The notes beneath the pieces are model-generated. The model was not told the origin of the DNA and ran no database searches. It worked only from the letters and a program-made list of their open reading frames with translations. A program made the position numbers and the translations under genes. Positions 7,892-15,328 of a DNA stretch of 38,729 nt are shown in pieces (the stretch's first letter is position 1; every line of letters starts with the position of its first letter). This stretch comes from an uncultured bacterium (GTDB lineage Bacteria; Myxococcota_A; Polyangia; Polyangiales; Houyiibacteriaceae). The stretch is from contig CALJYC010000156.1 of NCBI GenBank assembly GCA_937984275.1, positions 1 through 38,729 on the forward strand. The letters are read 5' to 3'.

Positions 7892-8521
7892 CTACAGCTC
7901 TTGCGCGCTCTGGTTGATTTTGTACTTCGCCACCAAGCTCGCTTCATCGAGGACGTGGCCGTCGACCGCGGCCAGCACGTCTGCAGCAGTGAACTTTCCG
8001 TCTACCGCGACCCGATCGACGTCGAGCGCGTATGCGGTGAAGCGATAGTGGTGAACGATGCTGTCGTTGAACGGGGGACAGGGACCGTCGTAACCGTAGT
8101 AGTCGCCCGCCATGTCGGGATCAGCCGCAAACCAGCCCGTATAGTCGTTGATGCCCTGGCGCGTTCCCTGAGGCCCCTCGGGCCCGTCCTTTCCCTTCGC
8201 CGTGACGCCGTCGCTAAACGCCCCCTCGGCGATGTTGGCATTGGGCGCGACATCTACGAGAACCCAGTGACCGAAGTCTGCGCGGGGTAGATCCGACGGA
8301 ACCATGCGGCCTTCCTGATTCACATCGTCAGCTTTGGTCGGCGCGTGGATGTCGATGCAGAGGATCGCAAGCGACTTCGTGCCGTCCGGCAAATCCGACC
8401 AAGCCAGATGCGGGCTCTTGTTGTCCGAGAGATCGATCTTCCCCTCCGCGCTCGTCTTGCCGAGCGCGTATTGGGTGGGGATGAAGTCGCCGTCGTTGAA
8501 ACTGTCGCTGCGGAGTTGCAT
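7892..8521 (-). CDS. YbhB/YbcL family (PEBP, Raf-kinase-inhibitor-like) protein
   Basis: A 209-residue phosphatidylethanolamine-binding-protein-fold protein. Family features are present: SPHLAWSDLPDGTKSLAI near residues 48-65, a central GxNDYTGWFAADPD region, and YDGPCPPFNDSIVHHYRFTAYALD, whose DGPCPP and H-Y-F elements form the ligand pocket. Bacterial members are cytoplasmic or periplasmic, with no settled biochemical role. No signal peptide is evident from the ATG at 8521, the start chosen because the family N-terminus (MQLRSDSF) begins there. It is longer than E. coli YbhB (about 158 residues) because of a central insertion around residues 70-125 rich in Asp, Gly and Lys. Confidence 0.88.
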   Translation of the reverse strand: MQLRSDSFNDGDFIPTQYALGKTSAEGKIDLSDNKSPHLAWSDLPDGTKSLAILCIDIHAPTKADDVNQEGRMVPSDLPRADFGHWVLVDVAPNANIAEGAFSDGVTAKGKDGPEGPQGTRQGINDYTGWFAADPDMAGDYYGYDGPCPPFNDSIVHHYRFTAYALDVDRVAVDGKFTAADVLAAVDGHVLDEASLVAKYKINQSAQEL

Positions 8522-8567
8522 GAGGCCGAGATCAGCACCGTGGGCAGGCGGTGTCAATCGGTCAGTG

Positions 8568-9686
8568 TCAGCGGAGGGCGTCGAGGTAGCGCTCCGCCGT
8601 GCTGTCCCAGCGGAACGTCGAGGTCACGTATTCCATGGTCCGCTCGCTTGCCTCCCGTAGGCCATCCGGGTCGTCGAGCAGCGACTCGACTCGCGCGATA
8701 AATGCGCCGGCGTCTTCGCTAGGCGCAAACCAGCCGTTGACGCCCTCTTCGACCACATCTCGGATCCCTTCGAGGTCCGCGGCAAGCGTCGGCAACCCGC
8801 ACGCTCCCGCTTCGAGCATTACGATCCCGAAGCCTTCCATGTCACCCGGAACGACGATGTTGGGCATGACGAACAGCTTTCCTCTTCGGTATAGCTCGAC
8901 GAGCTCCTCTTCGGAGATCTTTCCCAGACAGCGAACGCGTTGCCGAAGGCCACTGCGCTCGATCGCCGCTTCGATGTTCTCCCGCTCAGGCCCGTCGCCG
9001 GCCAACCAAAAGATCACGCGATCGGGAAGCTTGGGCATGACGTTCTCGATGAACCAAGCGAACCCTTTGCGTCGCACCTGGCGTCCGACTGTTACGAGCA
9101 GGAAGGTATCGTCGCGCAACGGCGGCGCCCCGGCGATATTAACTTGGGCGGCCTCACCCGGTGAAGCGGGCACCCCCTGGAAGCGATCGAGATCGACCGC
9201 GTTAGGCACGACGTGCACGCGCTCTCGAGGCAACCCACGCGCTATCAGTTCTTCCCCGGTCGCGCGACTGACCGGCATGACCGCGTCGAGCAAGCCGCAG
9301 ACACGACGCACAGCCATCTGATACACCGGGTTCGGGTCGGTCACATCGAGCCCGTGCGCGATCGCAGCCAGACGAATCCCCTTTCGCTTGAGCGCCGGAC
9401 CGGCGATCAAAAGCGGAAGCGCGGTCGTCATACTGGTGAACAGAATCGTATCGGCCCGATGCGCGGCAGCCTCGCGCCCCAATCGCACCGCAAGCGAGCC
9501 CAGAAACGGCACCGCCTTGATGTGCACCCATTTCCAGCTCGCCCGAAGCGCCACCGTCCGCATCACGACGTCGTCCCGCCCCTCGAGCGCACTGTGAAGC
9601 TCGGTCGCCACGCGCTGCATCCCGCCCACGTTGCTCAACGGAGCATCAGGCGGCGGGAATGAGTGGGAGACGAAGAGGAGGCGCAT
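8568..9686 (-). CDS. Glycosyltransferase family 4 (GT-B fold)
   Basis: A 372-residue retaining glycosyltransferase. The N-terminal acceptor domain starts MRLLFVSHSFPP, with a glycine-containing NVGGMQR loop and His111 in AIAHGLD. The C-terminal donor domain has VGRQVRRKG (200-208), LAGDGPE (228-234) and the E-x7-E pair Glu284 and Glu292 in EGFGIVMLEAG, which binds the nucleotide sugar. There are no membrane segments, so it is cytosolic or peripheral. It probably adds a hexose to a lipid or polysaccharide precursor; donor and acceptor are unknown. It is the first gene of the minus-strand run and divergent from hspQ, with 84 bp between them. No other polysaccharide genes lie next to it, so it stands outside a typical sugar cluster. 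Confidence 0.88.
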   Translation of the reverse strand: MRLLFVSHSFPPPDAPLSNVGGMQRVATELHSALEGRDDVVMRTVALRASWKWVHIKAVPFLGSLAVRLGREAAAHRADTILFTSMTTALPLLIAGPALKRKGIRLAAIAHGLDVTDPNPVYQMAVRRVCGLLDAVMPVSRATGEELIARGLPRERVHVVPNAVDLDRFQGVPASPGEAAQVNIAGAPPLRDDTFLLVTVGRQVRRKGFAWFIENVMPKLPDRVIFWLAGDGPERENIEAAIERSGLRQRVRCLGKISEEELVELYRRGKLFVMPNIVVPGDMEGFGIVMLEAGACGLPTLAADLEGIRDVVEEGVNGWFAPSEDAGAFIARVESLLDDPDGLREASERTMEYVTSTFRWDSTAERYLDALR

Positions 9687-9729
9687 GGGAGATTTGATAC
9701 AGGAGGGACGGCGGCGGCGCTAGCGACCA

Positions 9730-9762
9730 GGGTTCGGGGTGGACTCCCGAACCCCTCGGGGG
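9730..9762 (+). promoter_or_regulatory. hspQ leader with two mutually exclusive hairpins
   Basis: The leader can form a perfect 9-bp stem GGGTTCGGG (9730-9738) with CCCGAACCC (9746-9754). Alternatively, a 7-bp stem can form between CTCCCGA (9744-9750) and TCGGGGG (9756-9762), with one G-U pair. The second hides the G-rich ribosome-binding stretch (9758-9762), 8 bases before the start codon; the first leaves it free. The two cannot coexist because they share 9746-9750. A temperature- or ligand-dependent switch is an inference. Confidence 0.45.
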
Positions 9763-9770
9763 TAAATCAC

Positions 9771-10094
9771 ATGTCAGTGATCGTCCTCGAACCCAGATAC
9801 GACATCGGGCACATCGTCCATCACAAGCTCTTCGACTACCGGGGTGTCGTCGTCGATGTGGATCCGGTGTTTTCGCTGAGTGAGCAGTGGTACGAACAGG
9901 TGGCAAAGAGTCGCCCCCCAAAAGATGCGCCGTGGTACCGGGTATTGGTGGGCGGCGCCCTCCACGCGACGTACGTCGCAGAGCGAAATCTCGAAGAAGA
10001 CGTGCTTGGGTCGCCGATCGAGCACCCGCTGCTCGGCGACTTCTTCGACGCCTTCGAGGACGGCCACTATGTACGACTCGCCGCCCTGAATTAG
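9771..10094 (+). CDS. hspQ: HspQ/YccV family heat-shock protein
   Basis: A 107-residue protein of the hemimethylated-DNA-binding/HspQ family. It shows the family's central signature YDIGHIVHHKLFDYRGVV, then DVDPVFSLSEQW, then APWYRVLV and ATYVAERNL. E. coli HspQ (105 residues) is a heat-shock protein that stimulates Lon-dependent proteolysis and was also described as binding hemimethylated DNA. Length and domain cover match, so the protein is complete. The ATG at 9771 is chosen because the conserved part starts soon after it and a G-rich sequence precedes it; upstream in-frame codons fall within the leader hairpins. The gene is alone, followed by a miniature mobile element rather than a clear terminator. 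Confidence 0.9.
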   Translation: MSVIVLEPRYDIGHIVHHKLFDYRGVVVDVDPVFSLSEQWYEQVAKSRPPKDAPWYRVLVGGALHATYVAERNLEEDVLGSPIEHPLLGDFFDAFEDGHYVRLAALN

Positions 10095-10110
10095 GGTGTG
10101 ATCCAGAAAC

Positions 10111-10278
10111 CTAGTGTGCGAGAGATTTTTTCTTGTGGTCGAGCGCGCCCGCAGGAGCGCAGTGAGAGGCACGTCCGGACCGCCTTCGGCGGGCAATTGG
10201 TGCCGACCCACCGTCCCCACGCTATCGCCTACCTCGCAGCGGAGCGACGAGGACGAAAGCCGACCACCCGCACACTAG
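10111..10278. mobile_element. CTAG-ended miniature element, copy 1 (168 bp)
   Basis: The element starts CTAGTGTGCG and ends CGCACACTAG, a perfect 10-bp terminal inverted repeat including CTAG. The next stretch (AGAGATTTTTTCTTGTGGTCG) and the GAGCGCGCCCGCAGG block recur in the copy at 17060-17187, as does CTCGCAGCGGAGCGACGAGGAC near the right end. Compared with copy 2 it lacks the GAGGAAAAAGATC right-arm segment and has about 50 extra internal bases. The extra bases include a CCGCC-TTC-GGCGG hairpin (10180-10192) inside a GGCAC/GTGCC pair (10168-10172, 10200-10204). No coding capacity. CTAG may be a 4-bp target duplication, as known for IS5-group elements (inference). It lies between hspQ and gdhA. 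Confidence 0.75.
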
Positions 10279-10321
10279 CGCCGGATTGACCCCCGCATCG
10301 CTGCCGTGAGACCTTGAGGTC

Positions 10322-11674
10322 GTGGCCGTTTCCGATCACGTCGACCTTCAGCAGTTCATGGAGGGCGTAAAACGTCGCAATCCGGGTGAGCTCGAATTTC
10401 ACCAAGCGGTGTACGAGGTCGCCATGAACGTGTTCGACTTCATCGCCGACAAGGAGGTCTATCACGAGTACCAGATCCTGCGGCGCATTGCGGAGCCGGA
10501 TCGCGTCGTGAGCTTTCGAGTTTGTTGGGAAGACGACAAGGGCGACATCCGGGTGCACCGCGGCTGGCGCGTTCAGAACAACAACGCGATCGGCCCTTAC
10601 AAAGGCGGATTGCGGTTCCATCAGAGCGTCAACCAGAGCATTCTCAAATTTCTCGCGTTCGAGCAAACGTTCAAGAATAGCCTCACCGGCCTACCGATGG
10701 GCGGCGGAAAAGGCGGGTCGAACTTCAACCCAAGGGGCAAGTCCGATCACGAGGTGATGCGCTTTTGCCAGTCGTTCATGAGCGAGCTCTATCGCCACGT
10801 GGGCGAGGACGTGGACGTGCCTGCGGGTGATATCGGGGTCGGCGGACGAGAGATCGGATATCTGTTCGGACAGTACAAGCGCCTCACCAACCGGTTCGTT
10901 GGAGTGCTCACCGGCAAAGGCATGGAGTATGGCGGCAGCCCGATCCGGACCGAGGCTACAGGCTACGGCACCGTCTACTTCATGGAGTCGATGCTGAACC
11001 GAATTGGTGACTCGGTCGACGGCAAGACCTGCCTCGTGTCCGGCTCCGGCAACGTGGCTCAACATGCCGTAGAGAAGATTGATCACTTGGGCGGCAAGGC
11101 TGTGACTCTTTCCGACTCCGGCGGCTTCATCTACGACCCCGAGGGTATCGACGCGGACAAATTGAGGTTCGTCAAAGACCTCAAGAACGGCAAACGCGGG
11201 CGTCTAGACGAGTACGCGAAGGAATTCGGGGTTGAGCACCACGAAGGGCGGCCCTGGGGCGTCGCGGCCGATCTCGCTTTCCCGTGCGCCACGCAGAACG
11301 AGCTTTCGACGGCAGAAGCGAAGACGCTGATCGCAAACGGCCTGAAGGGCGTATCCGAGGGAGCGAACATGCCGACGGAGCAAGAGGGCATCCATGCATT
11401 CACGAGCGCGAAGGTGCTGTTCGCTCCCAGCAAAGCGGCAAACGCGGGGGGCGTTGCGGTGTCGGGCCTCGAAATGAGCCAGAACTCCGCACGCATCACG
11501 TGGAAGGAAGACGACCTTCAGCAGCTTTTGCGAGACATCATGACCGATATTCACGACCGCTGCGTCGAGCACGGTAGAAGCGCGAATGACGACTACGTCA
11601 ACTACGTGAAAGGCGCAAACATCGCGGCGTTCATCAAAGTCGCCGATGCCATGCTCGCGTATGGAGTCGTCTAG
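10322..11674 (+). CDS. gdhA: Glutamate dehydrogenase, NADP-type
   Basis: A 450-residue enzyme that interconverts 2-oxoglutarate plus ammonium and glutamate, the low-affinity route of ammonium assimilation. The substrate-binding region has PYKGGLRF (Lys94) and PMGGGKGGS with catalytic Lys130. PAGDIGVGGREIG follows, with Asp170. The Rossmann domain has VSGSGNVAQHAVEK (about residues 239-252), and length matches hexameric bacterial GdhA. The hexameric type is usually NADP-specific; I infer the cofactor from that. The start codon is GTG at 10322 with GAGG 3 bases before it, and no ATG gives a better N-terminus. It is convergent with the cNMP-domain gene, stops only 13 bp apart. Confidence 0.95.
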   Translation: MAVSDHVDLQQFMEGVKRRNPGELEFHQAVYEVAMNVFDFIADKEVYHEYQILRRIAEPDRVVSFRVCWEDDKGDIRVHRGWRVQNNNAIGPYKGGLRFHQSVNQSILKFLAFEQTFKNSLTGLPMGGGKGGSNFNPRGKSDHEVMRFCQSFMSELYRHVGEDVDVPAGDIGVGGREIGYLFGQYKRLTNRFVGVLTGKGMEYGGSPIRTEATGYGTVYFMESMLNRIGDSVDGKTCLVSGSGNVAQHAVEKIDHLGGKAVTLSDSGGFIYDPEGIDADKLRFVKDLKNGKRGRLDEYAKEFGVEHHEGRPWGVAADLAFPCATQNELSTAEAKTLIANGLKGVSEGANMPTEQEGIHAFTSAKVLFAPSKAANAGGVAVSGLEMSQNSARITWKEDDLQQLLRDIMTDIHDRCVEHGRSANDDYVNYVKGANIAAFIKVADAMLAYGVV

Positions 11675-11687
11675 GCTCTCGTGTATG

Positions 11688-13034
11688 TCAACGTGCGTAG
11701 CTCAGCATTTCGATGCGTTGAACGACATCAGGGCGTTTCATCAGAAGGGCGCTGAAATTGGAAGCCGACATGCGCAACACGAGCACATCGGTCGAGGCTT
11801 GGACGGTGATCCGCGATGGCTGGCCCGTCAGCATCGACTCCTGGCCGATGGCGTGTCCGAGCTCCATGCTACCGAGGCGCCTGCCATCGGCCCTTCTAGT
11901 GACGATGCGACCGTGAAGCGGAAGGTACATCCCATCCGAGCGCTTGCCGGCTTCCACGATCTTGGTACCGGCAAGGGCGCGACGCACTTCGAATAGACTG
12001 GCGATCGCCTTTCGAGTTCCTTCGTCGAATGCCGTGAAGATCGGATTCGTGCGGAGCAGGGTGGCGACGAGGCGGCGGCTCAAGATCTCCAGGAGCACGT
12101 CTCCGAAAGGAGGATGTTGCTGAACCAGCCTGTCGAGCAGCAGCTTGCTGATTCGGAGCGCACGAGCTCGTCCGCACGCAATGACGTCCTCGCCGTAGCT
12201 CACGTTGGACAATAGGCACGAGACCCCAGCCACGTCTCCTTCGCCGAGAAGCAGGTCCCGACAATCGCTTCCTCGTCGTTCGACGACGTTGCCTTCGACC
12301 AACGCGTACAGCGCGTCTGCGGTTGTGCCCCTCGTCACCAGGCGCTGTCCGTCTTCTATGTCAATCAGCGTCGATTCGCGGACTAGGGACTCCAGAATGT
12401 ACCGAGGTACCTCGGCAAAGAGCGGCATCGAGGGGAGCTGCGCGAGCGTCGCTGCGCTCGGGCGCTTGCTGACGAGCGAGTCTGGCGGCGACGGTCCTTC
12501 GAGAAGCTCGACGTCGGTGATGTCGAGCGTGACGTCCTCGGTGTTCTCGGTCTTCGTGAAGCGAGTCTCGCCAGCCGCTGCGGTCTGATCGGTGATCAAA
12601 GGGAGCGCATCCGTGATCAGGCTCTGCGTCTCGGTCGTCGGCCCCTCGGAGTCGGGCGTAGACGGTTCGTCGGCGGTCACGATGACCCTACGGGTTTGAC
12701 GGTGGAGCCTGCGTGCCGCCACCGGATCTACCCGCTCGAGCACCTCGCCCTTGCTTGGATCAATCGCCAAGATCACTTTGGCCATCGCGGCTGCGCGAGC
12801 CACGAAGCCCTTCGCCGCGTAGAGATCGACGGCACGCTCGTAGGCGAGCGCCGCGTCTGCCTTGCGGCCCATCCGCTGCAACAGGTCACCTTTTCGATGC
12901 GACCAACGCGGCTCGTCGCGGTGTTGCTTCTCGATGAGCTCGTAGAGATCCAGCGCTTCGTGGAGCCTCCCGGCTTTGAGCGCCTTGCTGAGCTCGCCAC
13001 GCAGATTCGTCCTCTTGCTAGGGTACCTGAACAT
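11688..13034 (-). CDS. TPR protein with two cyclic-nucleotide-binding domains
   Basis: A 448-residue soluble protein of unknown function. Residues about 10-95 are helical TPR-type repeats (KALKAGRLHEALDLYELIEK, then AALAYERAVDLYAAKG). Residues 100-195 are a Thr-, Pro- and Asp-rich linker. Two CAP-type cyclic-nucleotide folds follow at about 203-320 and 330-440. The second keeps a recognisable phosphate-binding cassette with Glu399 and Arg408 (GQESMLTGQPSR). In the first, the cassette (GEGDVAGVSCLLSNVSY) lacks the arginine and probably no longer binds ligand. There is no helix-turn-helix, so it is not a Crp-type transcription factor; it may be a sensor adaptor. The start follows a purine-rich GGTGGAAGG. 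The linker Thr residues could be kinase targets (speculative). Confidence 0.8.
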   Translation of the reverse strand: MFRYPSKRTNLRGELSKALKAGRLHEALDLYELIEKQHRDEPRWSHRKGDLLQRMGRKADAALAYERAVDLYAAKGFVARAAAMAKVILAIDPSKGEVLERVDPVAARRLHRQTRRVIVTADEPSTPDSEGPTTETQSLITDALPLITDQTAAAGETRFTKTENTEDVTLDITDVELLEGPSPPDSLVSKRPSAATLAQLPSMPLFAEVPRYILESLVRESTLIDIEDGQRLVTRGTTADALYALVEGNVVERRGSDCRDLLLGEGDVAGVSCLLSNVSYGEDVIACGRARALRISKLLLDRLVQQHPPFGDVLLEILSRRLVATLLRTNPIFTAFDEGTRKAIASLFEVRRALAGTKIVEAGKRSDGMYLPLHGRIVTRRADGRRLGSMELGHAIGQESMLTGQPSRITVQASTDVLVLRMSASNFSALLMKRPDVVQRIEMLSYAR

Positions 13035-13115
13035 CCTTCCACCCCCTTGGAAGAAAAGACACGACTCACCCTAACGGTTTAATTCGGCGCCTCCAAATCG
13101 GCACCACCCGGGCGC

Positions 13116-13619
13116 CTATCCGCCGTAGAAGACTTTTTCGCCGAGGTCCTTGAGCCACAGCGTCGCATCGTCGGCGCGGCCTTCAGGCTGCTTTGTCACT
13201 CCAGCGTTGACCACCTCGCCGACAAAGAGCGAGTGATCACCCTGCTCGATGGTGTCGACGAGCTTGCACTCGACGAAGGCAGGCGCGTTGTCGAGAATGG
13301 GTGCGCCGGTGGTCCCCGTGTGGCAAGGCTCGCCGCCAAGCGTGTCGCCATCGCGCTCGACCGGCTTGAAGAACGCGTACGCCTGCCCTTGCTGCCCCTT
13401 GCCGAGCACATTGAGCGCAAACGCCCCCGTCGATTTGATCAACGCATGCGCGCCCGACTCGACCTTCACTCCGACCGCGATGAGAGGGGGCTCGAACGCC
13501 GTTTGCGTGACCCAGTTGACCGTCGCAGCAGCGACGTTCCCCTCGCCGTCCTCGGCCGTGAGCACGTAGAGCCCATACGGAATCATCCGCAGCGCCGTCT
13601 TCTTCGCGTCGTTGTCCAT
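13116..13619 (-). CDS. Flavin reductase family protein (FMN-binding split barrel)
   Basis: A 167-residue flavin reductase-like protein. The opening KKTALRMIPYGLYVLTAEDGEGNVAAATVNWVTQTAFEPP is typical of the family, as are the later PPLIAVGVKVESGAHALI, FALNVLGKGQQ and ILDNAPAFVECKL elements. Family members bind FMN or FAD and reduce it with NAD(P)H, often to feed a monooxygenase; no oxygenase gene lies beside it. The start at 13619 matches the family N-terminus; a longer frame to 13688 lacks conservation. It is probably cytosolic. The next gene on the same strand (TPR/cNMP) starts 81 bp downstream, so the two may share a transcript. Confidence 0.85.
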   Translation of the reverse strand: MDNDAKKTALRMIPYGLYVLTAEDGEGNVAAATVNWVTQTAFEPPLIAVGVKVESGAHALIKSTGAFALNVLGKGQQGQAYAFFKPVERDGDTLGGEPCHTGTTGAPILDNAPAFVECKLVDTIEQGDHSLFVGEVVNAGVTKQPEGRADDATLWLKDLGEKVFYGG

Positions 13620-13735
13620 GAACGCCCAACTAGCACGCACACACCCGCATGTCACCGGACGCGACCGGGGCACGGGGGAACACGACACGGGGTTGCGCCG
13701 GACGGGGCGGCTTGCAAGGGTGGCCGAAAGAAAAA

Positions 13736-13764
13736 GGGGTCAGACCCCTTTTTCAAAGGGTTAA
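13736..13764 (+). repeat. REP-like unit, GGGGTCAGACCCC plus GGGTTAA
   Basis: A 13-bp imperfect palindrome GGGGTCAGACCCC (13736-13748), embedded in A- and T-rich arms, is followed by a T-run and AAAGGGTTAA (13755-13764). The same unit occurs twice, in opposite orientations, at 22528-22581. On either strand the hairpin plus T-run could act as a terminator. It lies in the gene-free stretch between the flavin reductase and MBL hydrolase genes. Confidence 0.8.
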
Positions 13765-13784
13765 TTCTAAGCACGTCACACACG

Positions 13785-13927
13785 CCTCCGTACGTCGACT
13801 TCTACGGAGGAGAACGGCTCGCGATGGGCGGCACAGCGATTGGGTCGGCGTCTAGCCGTGTGTCGACGTATGGAGCCGTGGCGACCGGGCTCCCGATTGC
13901 GAGCACGTCCGTCGGGAGCCGTTCTCC
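13785..13927. other. Self-complementary gene-free segment with interleaved stems
   Basis: Four pairings are visible. A: CCTCCGTA (13785-13792) with TACGGAGG (13803-13810). B: CTCCGTACGTCGAC (13786-13799) with GTCGACGTATGGAG (13862-13875), 13 of 14 matched. C: a perfect 12-bp GGAGAACGGCTC (13809-13820) with GAGCCGTTCTCC (13916-13927). D: GCTCCCGA (13889-13896) with TCGGGAGC (13912-13919). B and C interleave, like a pseudoknot, while A and D compete with them. This is too much for chance in 143 bp. It could be a structured RNA, a leader of the downstream hydrolase gene, or the folded end of a lost mobile element. I see no coding sequence or tRNA in 13620-13997. Confidence 0.5.
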
Positions 13928-13997
13928 GGTATTGCAGTTGATCTTCGATCGGGTGTTGCGGGTGGCCCTCGTGATGGCGCGCCGCTATGACACCTTC

Positions 13998-14639
13998 ATG
14001 ATAATCGAGCATTTCTCGGTGGCGCCGCTCGGCTGTAATTGTGTGATCTTGGGCGATGAGGAGCGTGGCACTGCCATCGTCGTCGACCCGGGTGGCGAAG
14101 CTCCACGGATCCTCGCGCGTCTCGAAGAGCTCGGCCTCAAGTGCGAGGGCATCGTCCACACACACACGCATTTCGATCACATCGGCGGGACCAAAGAGGT
14201 TCAAGAGGCGACCCATGCGCCGACGATGATCCACGAGAAGGATTTGTTCCTCTACGAAGGTGTGCAAATGCAGCTCGACAGCTTTCGGGCGCCTTTCAGC
14301 GCGCCGGAGGTGGCGGAGATCGATCGCTTTCTATCCGACGGTGACACCGTGTTGGCGGGTGGGCTCGAGGCAGACGTCGTTCACACGCCCGGGCACTCAC
14401 CCGGTAGCATCTGCCTGACGGTCGAAGGTGATCGGCCAGTAGTCATCGCGGGTGACACGCTTTTCGCGCGCAGCGTCGGCCGCACCGACCTCTGGGGCGG
14501 CGACACCTCTCAACTGGTCGACTCTATCCAACGCAAGCTCTTCGCGCTTCCGGACGAGACCCTGGTTGTCTGCGGCCACGGTCCCACCACGACCATCGGC
14601 GAAGAGCGGCGCTTGAACCCGTTCGTCGGAGGAGCCTAG
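13998..14639 (+). CDS. MBL-fold metallo-hydrolase, glyoxalase II-like
   Basis: A 213-residue metallo-beta-lactamase-fold hydrolase. The metal motif H-x-H-x-D-H is at 56-61 (within HTHFDH), followed by His133 in TPGHSPG, Asp153 in AGDTLF and His194 in CGHGP; the two-metal site is thus complete. SHORT single-domain proteins of this kind (YcbL type) hydrolyse thioesters such as S-lactoylglutathione, and this is the most likely activity class. The C-terminal glutathione-binding domain of classical glyoxalase II is missing, so the true thiol may differ. The start at 13998 is preferred; an in-frame ATG at 13974 would add eight residues and neither has a clear ribosome-binding site. Its stop shares a CTAG with the stop of the opposing glucokinase gene. 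Confidence 0.88.
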   Translation: MIIEHFSVAPLGCNCVILGDEERGTAIVVDPGGEAPRILARLEELGLKCEGIVHTHTHFDHIGGTKEVQEATHAPTMIHEKDLFLYEGVQMQLDSFRAPFSAPEVAEIDRFLSDGDTVLAGGLEADVVHTPGHSPGSICLTVEGDRPVVIAGDTLFARSVGRTDLWGGDTSQLVDSIQRKLFALPDETLVVCGHGPTTTIGEERRLNPFVGGA

Positions 14640-15328
14640 GCCCCGTCCCACAACTTCAACGCGCCGCGCAGCGCCTCCGCCAGCGAGAAGACGCGGATGT
14701 TCTCTGGCAGCTCGGCTTGAAGATGGCGGACATTCCCTCCGCCCAGATGAAGCGTGTCGTAGTTGAAGATCGGTTCGATCTGCTCGATGGTGTCGAGAAC
14801 GCGAGCGGTCCACTCGACTGGACCGATGCGCTTGAGCTCACTGTCGCGCACGAGGTCTTCGTAGGTCAGACCGTCGCGCAGCGGATGATGCCCGAGCTCC
14901 AAGTTGGGGACCAACACCCCGTCGGTGAAGAGCGCCGCGCCCATCCCGGTGCCCAAGGTCACCACCAGCTCCACCCCCTTCCCCCGGACGACACCCAGCC
15001 CCTGTAGATCGGCATCGTTGACCGCGCGCACCGGGCGCTGAAGCAACTCCGTGAGGAGCTCAGCGAGCCGCACGCCGCGCCACAGCTCGTCCCCCAGATT
15101 GGGAGCGTTATGCGCCACCCCATTCTTCACGACCCCTGGAAAGCCGACCGAGACACGTCGATGCGGTGGCCGGGTGTCCGCCATGTCGTGGATGAGGGTG
15201 AACACCGCCTCGGGCGCGGCGGGTACGGGCGTCGGCTGACTGAGCGTCTCCGTCACGGGCGCGCCCTGATCGTCGAGCGCGAGGACTTTGATGCTGCTGC
15301 CACCGATATCGATAGCGAGGGTGGTCAT
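14636..15328 (-). CDS. ROK-family glucokinase, possibly polyphosphate-dependent
   Basis: A 230-residue sugar kinase of the ROK/ASKHA fold. The phosphate-1 motif [12 protein letters not shown] is at the N-terminus (DIGGSSIK at 7-14), [10 protein letters not shown] holds the catalytic Asp, [12 protein letters not shown] is the phosphate-2 loop, and NLELGHHPL is the ROK signature end. It lacks the zinc-binding cysteine cluster of ROK repressors. The short length and ELGHHPL resemble polyphosphate/ATP glucokinases, so polyphosphate may serve as donor; this is inference. Its ATG overlaps the pgi stop codon in an ATGA, and its product glucose 6-phosphate is the substrate of Pgi. Its stop codon shares the palindrome CTAG (14636-14639) with the MBL gene. 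Confidence 0.85.
   Translation of the reverse strand: MTTLAIDIGGSSIKVLALDDQGAPVTETLSQPTPVPAAPEAVFTLIHDMADTRPPHRRVSVGFPGVVKNGVAHNAPNLGDELWRGVRLAELLTELLQRPVRAVNDADLQGLGVVRGKGVELVVTLGTGMGAALFTDGVLVPNLELGHHPLRDGLTYEDLVRDSELKRIGPVEWTARVLDTIEQIEPIFNYDTLHLGGGNVRHLQAELPENIRVFSLAEALRGALKLWDGA

Noticed and set aside
13081-13115. GGCGCC repeats as a terminator after the flavin reductase
   Set aside because: GGCGCC is itself palindromic and recurs often in GC-rich DNA; no T-run follows, so I did not annotate it.
13785-13927. tRNA or integron attC site
   Set aside because: No cloverleaf with a TTC loop, and no integrase or conserved attC core sites could be recognised.
13233-13997. Possible long N-terminal extension of the MBL hydrolase
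   Set aside because: It would run antisense through the flavin reductase gene and across the REP unit and structured segment; family members start near 13998.
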